33,952 bases of DNA from Ruminococcus sp. AM36-2AA. GTDB lineage: Bacteria > Bacillota > Clostridia > Lachnospirales > Lachnospiraceae. Positions 29,320-33,952 of this stretch are shown piece by piece. Within the stretch, counting starts at the first letter, position 1. Every line of letters starts with the position of its first letter. Below the pieces are notes generated by a model. The model did no database searches. It saw only the letters and a list, made by a program, of their open reading frames with translations, and had not been told where the DNA came from. The DNA is taken from contig NZ_QTYB01000022.1 in NCBI RefSeq assembly GCF_003461955.1, forward strand, positions 1-33,952, in the 5' to 3' direction. A program made the translations under genes and the position numbers.

Positions 29320-30097
29320 GACAAAAAGTGTTAAGAAATTCAGTATAAAAATGCTTCTGGCAATGGTGTTTGGAGGTGTGCTTGGAGGCTTTTTCGGTGT
29401 TTTTATGTATTATTTTCATGGAGATCTGGAAGCATTTCTGACAACGTGGACTAAGATGGTTCAGAGTATATTGGTTCCGGGTTTGCTGATAGTAAATATT
29501 GTTTCCATTCTGGCTGGAGAATTTTGCCTGTGGAAACTGAAAACGGTTTGTGACAGAATAGCTACAGCGGAAGATGAGGAAGCAGATCTTGTCAGCTATC
29601 AGGAGGAAAAATATGGAGCCATTCTGCAGTGTGTCAATGCTGTTTCACAGGTACTCTGCATTTTTCTTCTTGCAAATGGATACCAGATAGGATATATCGA
29701 ATCCAGTAATAAAAATGCGATTAATATTCTCATTGCCTGTGGGCTGTTTGTAGCTTGTTTCTTTTATAATGGAATCATGCAGGCCAGATATATCAAGCTG
29801 CTTCAGACAGTGCATCCGGAAAAAAGAGGAGATATTTCCTCCAGAAAATTCCATCAGCAGTGGCTGGAGAGCTGCGATGAGGCGGAGAAGGAAGTTATCT
29901 ATCAGAGTTCTTACAAGACTTATATTTTTATGAGCAAAGCCATCGGGCTGTTGCTGATCGTTACAATGTTATCCCATCTGTTTTTCAAAACAGGTATCAT
30001 GGCAATCCTGGTGGTTGGCGTGATGTACCTGGTTCTGGTTGGGAAGTACAGTTGTTCCTGTGTGAGTCTGCGTAAGGACCGGATTTTGAGATCGTGA
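29303..30097 (+). CDS. DUF3169-family membrane protein
   Basis: Encodes 264 residues from ATG 29303, with AGGAGG 6 bases upstream inside the XRE gene. Predicted helices are near 18-40, 52-75, 108-128, 137-158, 213-232 and 235-252. A charged region EDEEADLVSYQEEKYGAILQ sits between. The size and its pairing with a 70-residue XRE repressor fit DUF3169. Function of the family is unknown to me. Followed by a terminator at 30117. Confidence 0.82.
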   Translation: MKQENKTKSVKKFSIKMLLAMVFGGVLGGFFGVFMYYFHGDLEAFLTTWTKMVQSILVPGLLIVNIVSILAGEFCLWKLKTVCDRIATAEDEEADLVSYQEEKYGAILQCVNAVSQVLCIFLLANGYQIGYIESSNKNAINILIACGLFVACFFYNGIMQARYIKLLQTVHPEKRGDISSRKFHQQWLESCDEAEKEVIYQSSYKTYIFMSKAIGLLLIVTMLSHLFFKTGIMAILVVGVMYLVLVGKYSCSCVSLRKDRILRS

Positions 30098-30116
30098 AAT
30101 ATATAGAATTATTATG

Positions 30117-30152
30117 GCTGGATCAGATGTAAAATCTGGTTCAGCTTTTTTG
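30117..30152 (+). terminator. Terminator after the XRE/DUF3169 operon
   Basis: GCTGGATCAGAT (30117-30128) pairs with ATCTGGTTCAGC (30134-30145), 12 bp with two G-T pairs, followed by TTTTTTG. The remaining stretch to 30329 shows a possible extended -10, TGGTATGAT (30253-30261), and no gene. Confidence 0.8.
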
Positions 30153-30329
30153 TTATGGAAAATTATTTCGTAATATTCCAGTGGCATAAAAAAGCTCTTG
30201 TGGCAGGAGCACACTACGGAAGAAAAATAGATATCGCTGAAATATCGGTTTATGGTATGATAAGAAAAGAGATAATTAGTCCAGGAAATATTATATTCAT
30301 AAACGTGAATAACAGAAAGAAGGTATGCT

Positions 30330-31376
30330 ATGCCATTTAAGATCATACAGAATGACATCACAAAAATTACAGCGGATATCATTGTAAATACGGCGAATCC
30401 CAATCCAGTTTACGGCAGTGGCACGGATTATGCGATTTATAAGGCGGCAGGAAAATCACAGTTACTTCGGGCAAGGTGGAAGATCGGAAAAATCCGTCGG
30501 GGAGAGATTGCGGTAACGGATGCGTATAATCTTTCCGCAAAGTATATCATCCATACCGTTGGGCCTGTATGGAAGGGGGGAAAATCTCATGAATTTGAAA
30601 TACTGGAAAGTTGTTACTGGAAATCTCTGAAAAAAGCAGCAGAGCTGAATTGTGAAAGTATCGCGTTTCCGCTGATCGCAACGGGTGTGTATGGATTTCC
30701 GAAAGATATGGCTCTTGAGATCGCAGTTTCTACATTCAGTAAATTTCTTGCTGAGCATGAGATGAATATCATTCTTGCGGTATTTGACAAAGAATCATTT
30801 CAGCTTTCCAGTCAGATTGTAGATGTTGTAGATTCTTACATTGATGAAAATTATGTGAATCAAAATTATGCGGCAGAATATTCTCAACCATTTCGCCGGG
30901 ACAGAAGATCAGAGTATGAGAATCGAAACGGTTATCCTGCGGATCGATTTCCAGAAGAAAATTTTTATGAGGCATCTTTTTCCAATGAAGCATTGGGATG
31001 GGGAGCGATGTCCCTGGAGGAGCAGTTGAATCAGATCGGACCGAGTTTTCATGAAAAACTGTTCGAGCTGATAGAAAGATCGGGAATGGATAATAAGGAT
31101 GTGTGGAAAGCGGCCAATCTTGACAGGAAGCATTTTTCAAAAATCCAGTGTGACAGCCATTATCATCCGAAGAAAAAAACAGTTATGGCATTGTGTATTG
31201 CGCTGAAATTAAATCTGGAACAGGCAAAAGATCTTCTGGCGAGAGCAGACTGGGCATTCAGCCCGAGCAGTAAGGTGGATCTGATCGTGCAGAAAGCGCT
31301 TATAGACAGACAGTATGATATCATGCAGTTGAATACGGTTTTGTTTAAATACACAAATGAAATACTGGGAGTCTGA
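30330..31376 (+). CDS. Macro domain protein with HTH-like C-terminal domain
   Basis: Encodes 348 residues. The macro domain (1-170) has the ADP-ribose loops: IIVNTANPNPVYGSGTDYAI, TVGPVWKGG and FPLIATGVYGFPKDMALEIA. A low-complexity, Arg- and Tyr-rich linker (about 175-230) follows. The C-terminal 120 residues are helical, with NKDVWKAANLDRKHFSKIQC and MALCIALKLNLEQAKDLLAR, which look like an XRE-type helix-turn-helix. It should bind or hydrolyse ADP-ribose or O-acetyl-ADP-ribose and may act on gene control. The next gene, 151 bases on, is an ADP-ribosylglycohydrolase fusion, so both likely serve ADP-ribose signalling or repair. GAAGGTA precedes the ATG. Confidence 0.88.
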   Translation: MPFKIIQNDITKITADIIVNTANPNPVYGSGTDYAIYKAAGKSQLLRARWKIGKIRRGEIAVTDAYNLSAKYIIHTVGPVWKGGKSHEFEILESCYWKSLKKAAELNCESIAFPLIATGVYGFPKDMALEIAVSTFSKFLAEHEMNIILAVFDKESFQLSSQIVDVVDSYIDENYVNQNYAAEYSQPFRRDRRSEYENRNGYPADRFPEENFYEASFSNEALGWGAMSLEEQLNQIGPSFHEKLFELIERSGMDNKDVWKAANLDRKHFSKIQCDSHYHPKKKTVMALCIALKLNLEQAKDLLARADWAFSPSSKVDLIVQKALIDRQYDIMQLNTVLFKYTNEILGV

Positions 31377-31527
31377 ATGCAGCAAAGTGGAGTGCAAATG
31401 GATATTTTATTCCTATCTTATAAAAATGTCGCCGGTTCAGCGACCATACTGGTATAAAACCTGTGTATTATAAAATCACAATAAAAAAACAAGATTACCG
31501 GATTGGTTCCGGGGACAGGAGGCATAT

Positions 31528-32988
31528 ATGTACGGTGCGATTTTAGGAGATATTATTGGAAGTCCATTTGAATTTGACAGAGGCGATAAGACAAAAGATT
31601 TTGAACTGTTTTCATGGGGATGTCGTTTTACAGATGATTCTGTAATGACAATCGCGGTGGCAGAAGCTTTGATGGAAACCGGAATAGATGCGGATGAAGA
31701 AAAAATTGAAAATGCTGTTCAGGATCAGATGCGTAAATGGGGAAGACGATATCCAAGAGCAGGGTATGGCGGAAGATTTCGTCAGTGGCTTATGGCGGAT
31801 CATCCGGAACCTTATGGAAGCTATGGAAATGGTTCTGCGATGCGTGTGTCGGCAGCAGGATGGTTATATCCGGATCTGGAACAGACCCGGGCAGTAGCAA
31901 GGGCAACAGCAAAGGTGACACATAATCATCCGGAAGGAATTAAAGGTGCTGAGGCAACGGCCAGCTGTATTTTTCTTGCCCGAAATGGAAAGTCAAAGGA
32001 AGAGATCCGGGAATATGTAACAGGAGAATTTCATTATAATCTGAACAGAACGTTGGATGAGATCAGGCCATTTTATCATCATGTGGAAAGTTGTCAGGAA
32101 ACAGTACCGGAAGCGATCATTGCTTTTCTGGAAGCAGGGGATTTCGAAGATACTGTGAGAAATGCAGTTTCTATTGGTGGTGATACAGATACTCTGGCAG
32201 CTATTGCGGGCAGTATTGCGGAAGCTTTTTATGGTGTATCGGAAGAGCTGCGGGAAGAATGCAGGAAGAGAATTCCAGGCAATATGAGAAAAGTCCTTAA
32301 CCAGTTTGAGAGAGAAATTGACAGGGATTGCGAGAGGGAAGAGACGACAGAAATTGTATTTATCCTTGACAGAAGCGGTTCTATGGCAGGACTTGAGAGA
32401 GATACGGTTGGGGGATTTAATTCCATGATCGAAAAGCAGAAAAAAGAAAAAGGTTCTGTGTTGGTTTCTACGGTGCTTTTTGATAATACGGCAGAAGTTC
32501 TTCATGACAGGGTAGATTTAGAGAAGATCAGGCCCTTAACAGAAAAAGAGTATTTTGTGGGAGGATGTACTGCACTTCTGGATGCTGTCGGAGGGGCAAT
32601 CCATCATATTGGAAATGTACATAAATATGCCAGAATGGAGGATGTGCCGGAGCGTACATTATTTGTTATCATAACAGACGGGGAAGAAAATGCCAGTCGT
32701 TATTACAGTGCCAAAAAGGTGAAAGGAATGATCGAGCGTCAGAAATCCAGATATGGCTGGGAGTTCCTTTTTCTGGGAGCAAACATAGATGCGGTACAAA
32801 CGGCAGGAAGATTTGGCATCAGTGAAGACAGAGCGGTAAATTATAATTGTGACAGCAGAGGAACTATGCTGAATTACCAGGTGATCGGAGAAGCGATTTC
32901 TGTATTCAGAAATGATGCGCGTATTGATGAAAGCTGGAAAAGGCAGATTGATGAGGACTACAAAAAACGGAGAAGTGACTGGGAATAA
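31528..32988 (+). CDS. ADP-ribosylglycohydrolase fused to von Willebrand A domain
   Basis: Encodes 486 residues with ACAGGAGG upstream. Residues 1-250 are a DraG-type hydrolase with both metal-binding sets: GAILGDIIGSPFE, CRFTDDSVMTIAVAEAL, and SIGGDTDTLAAIAGSIAEA. Residues about 270-460 are a von Willebrand A domain with an intact MIDAS: FILDRSGSMAG, GGCTALLDA and VIITDGEENAS. No signal peptide is seen, so it is cytoplasmic. The hydrolase should remove ADP-ribose from arginine or other targets; the vWA part would bind a partner through a metal ion. Both modules look intact, which argues against a chance fusion. Confidence 0.9.
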   Translation: MYGAILGDIIGSPFEFDRGDKTKDFELFSWGCRFTDDSVMTIAVAEALMETGIDADEEKIENAVQDQMRKWGRRYPRAGYGGRFRQWLMADHPEPYGSYGNGSAMRVSAAGWLYPDLEQTRAVARATAKVTHNHPEGIKGAEATASCIFLARNGKSKEEIREYVTGEFHYNLNRTLDEIRPFYHHVESCQETVPEAIIAFLEAGDFEDTVRNAVSIGGDTDTLAAIAGSIAEAFYGVSEELREECRKRIPGNMRKVLNQFEREIDRDCEREETTEIVFILDRSGSMAGLERDTVGGFNSMIEKQKKEKGSVLVSTVLFDNTAEVLHDRVDLEKIRPLTEKEYFVGGCTALLDAVGGAIHHIGNVHKYARMEDVPERTLFVIITDGEENASRYYSAKKVKGMIERQKSRYGWEFLFLGANIDAVQTAGRFGISEDRAVNYNCDSRGTMLNYQVIGEAISVFRNDARIDESWKRQIDEDYKKRRSDWE

Positions 32989-33057
32989 ATCAGGCAGAAG
33001 AAGGGAGTTATTTTCTATATTTATAATGGATATTTTCCCTATATAAGAAAAATATAT

Positions 33058-33100
33058 CAGAGGAACCGTTCTATTTACAGGACAGTTCCTCAGTTTTTTT
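33058..33100. terminator. Bidirectional terminator between convergent genes
   Basis: GAGGAACCGTTCT pairs with the ACAGGACAGTTCCTC segment (about 33059-33091), with one mismatch, followed by CAGTTTTTTT. It serves the rightward ADP-ribosylglycohydrolase gene and overlaps the end of the leftward XRE gene. Confidence 0.7.
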
Positions 33101-33430
33101 GTATGAAAGTTCCCTGACATAAGTAAAAATCCTGCTTCTCAGTTCCTGGTCTGTCTGCATCGTCTGTACCAGTTCATACAGTTCCGGTGATTCGGAACGG
33201 GAGATGATGATCTGATCGGCTTCCATCTGGTCAGATATTCCATATAAAAAATCTACATTACAATGAAAAGTCTGTGCGATAAAACATGCAGATTGATAGG
33301 AGGGCTCACGCTCTCCACGTTCGTAACGGCCGTATGCCATAGCCGAAATATTCAGCTGGCGTGCGGCTTCTGCTTTATTGATATTCAGGGACGTTCGAAG
33401 CTGGATCAGCCTTTCCGGACAAAAATTCAT
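33071..33430 (-). CDS. XRE-family transcriptional regulator
   Basis: Encodes 119 residues from ATG 33430, 8 bases after AGAGG; a GTG at 33439 is part of that ribosome site. The N-terminal HTH_3 domain is PERLIQLRTSLNINKAEAAR, QLNISAMAYGRYERGEREPS and AQTFHCNVDFLYGISDQ. A 45-residue helical tail follows (LYELVQTMQTDQELRSRIFT). It is divergent from the HicB-type gene and convergent to the ADP-ribosylglycohydrolase gene. Two palindromes upstream are its likely binding sites. Confidence 0.92.
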   Translation of the reverse strand: MNFCPERLIQLRTSLNINKAEAARQLNISAMAYGRYERGEREPSYQSACFIAQTFHCNVDFLYGISDQMEADQIIISRSESPELYELVQTMQTDQELRSRIFTYVRELSYKKTEELSCK

Positions 33431-33449
33431 AAAATTCACCTCTTGATAT

Positions 33450-33496
33450 TAACCAACGGTTATGATAATATATAGAACGATACTAACCAATGGTTA
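33450..33496 (-). promoter_or_regulatory. Paired operators of the XRE gene
   Basis: TAACCAACGGTTA (33450-33462) and TAACCAATGGTTA (33484-33496) are palindromes of TAACC-N3-GGTTA, 34 bases apart. Reading leftward, the -35-like TTGGTT is within the upstream one, and TATCAT lies 17 bases later, so the pair brackets the promoter. Confidence 0.7.
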
Positions 33497-33572
33497 TTAT
33501 AAACGAAAAGATCAGATATTACAAGAGTGAAAAAAGAAAACGTTGTATATAGGATTTTTACTTTCTTTTTAT

Positions 33573-33604
33573 GTCAGCTTCCTTGAGAGGCTGTGAGTTG
33601 AAAT
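33573..33604 (+). repeat. Solitary type I-C-like CRISPR repeat
   Basis: 32 bases, 26 of 32 identical to the repeat at 28867 by eye count: GTCAGCTTC, 5-base loop, GAGGCTG, then TGAGTTGAAAT. The stem forms with one G-T pair. No second copy follows at spacer distance. Confidence 0.5.
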
Positions 33605-33674
33605 GGCCGAAAAGACGGAATAGCGATCTACCAGCTGGTAAGACAAATAGTCGAAAGTGAGACCGAGAATAAAA

Positions 33675-33893
33675 ATGAAAACGCTGAATGATTATATGGA
33701 AATGCCCTATCGTATGGAAATTATAGAAGATAAGGAAGAGGGAGGATTTGTGGCTTTTTATCCTGATTTGCCAGGGTGCATTACCTGCGGTGAAACTGTT
33801 GAAATTGCGGTAGCAAATGCATTGGATGCAAAAAAGGCATGGATTGAAGCAATGATGGAAGAGGAACATCACGACAAACGCATGAGTAAATAA
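33675..33893 (+). CDS. Short HicB-type antitoxin-like protein
   Basis: Encodes 72 residues from ATG 33675. GGFVAFYPDLPGCITCGETV and AVANALDAKKAWIEAMMEE are the core of the HicB RNase-H-like fold. HicB antitoxins normally carry a further DNA-binding domain and are encoded next to the HicA mRNA-cleaving toxin. Here there is no hicA on either side within the window and the C-terminus is absent, so it is a stand-alone or degenerate copy. The ribosome site is weak. A strong terminator follows 7 bases after the stop. Confidence 0.82.
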   Translation: MKTLNDYMEMPYRMEIIEDKEEGGFVAFYPDLPGCITCGETVEIAVANALDAKKAWIEAMMEEEHHDKRMSK

Positions 33894-33899
33894 ATTGTG

Positions 33900-33944
33900 A
33901 ACACCCCCCTTTTCTAGTAAAATAAAAGAAAAAGGGGTGTTATT
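33900..33944 (+). terminator. Terminator after the HicB-type gene
   Basis: AACACCCC (33900-33907) pairs with GGGGTGTT (33934-33941), with additional CTTTTCT/AGAAAAAG pairing inside, followed by ATTTA. Confidence 0.8.
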
Positions 33945-33952
33945 TATGCAGG

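Noticed and set aside
30155..30340. 60-codon frame between DUF3169 and macro genes
   Set aside because: Starts right after a terminator without a ribosome site, overlaps the macro start, and resembles no protein.
1..33952. rRNA, tRNA or complete insertion sequence
   Set aside because: No conserved rRNA segment, no tRNA cloverleaf and no transposase frame were recognised in the window.

Overview
The window looks like the chromosome of a gut Lachnospiraceae (order Clostridiales). This rests on strong GGAGG-type ribosome binding sites, moderate GC, frequent TTG/GTG starts, a Tn1549-like conjugative cargo and the neighbouring gene families. No rRNA or tRNA gene was recognised. Species is not assignable from sequence reading alone.

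Region 1 (1-12250) is a composite, decayed integrative element made of at least three joined pieces. Piece A (1-1440) has three tandem excisionase-like helix-turn-helix genes and a tyrosine integrase that loses its catalytic C-terminus at about 1440. Piece B (about 1441-7890) is a fragment of a Tn1549-type conjugative element. It carries a leftward lantibiotic-immunity operon (ABC ATPase, two permeases, lipoprotein, response regulator, histidine kinase), an HTH gene, a truncated transfer-assisting gene and a truncated accessory gene. Piece C (about 7890-12250) starts inside a relaxase gene reduced to its first 33 or so codons. It then has mobC, an oriT-like cluster of inverted repeats, small accessory genes and an AT-rich defence cargo. 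That cargo is a membrane protein of unknown function, the 3' remnant of a probable TIR gene, a transmembrane-macro protein (ThsA-like) and a TIR protein (ThsB-like), so it reads as a type II Thoeris anti-phage system.

Region 2 (12250-21000) begins with a broken GH113 glycosidase and a DUF134/FeMo-cofactor-type regulator with its own palindromic operator. A nitrogen/sulfonate cluster follows: TSUP (TauE-like) permease, PucR regulator, class III aminotransferase, iron-containing alcohol dehydrogenase, PII-like protein and an amino-acid permease split by an in-frame amber codon. The best-fitting role is deamination of taurine or a similar amine, reduction of the aldehyde, and export of the product. 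Three transcription units here start with a promoter followed within about 15 bases by a terminator-like hairpin, which suggests antitermination control.

Region 3 (21000-28700) has a yybP-ykoY manganese riboswitch upstream of a P-type ATPase, an AI-2E family permease, a half-size EamA transporter, a membrane-anchored 5'-nucleotidase, and a MarR regulator with a palindromic operator followed by a frameshifted membrane protein gene.

Region 4 (28700-33952) contains degenerate type I-C-like CRISPR repeats without cas genes and an XRE/DUF3169 pair under three TGACAA-N6-TTGTCA operators. It also has two adjacent ADP-ribose genes (macro domain with an HTH-like tail; ADP-ribosylglycohydrolase fused to a von Willebrand A domain), a second XRE regulator with paired operators, and a short orphan HicB-type protein. 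The strongest biological stories are the Thoeris locus in the mobile region and the macro / ADP-ribosylglycohydrolase-vWA pair in the core region.
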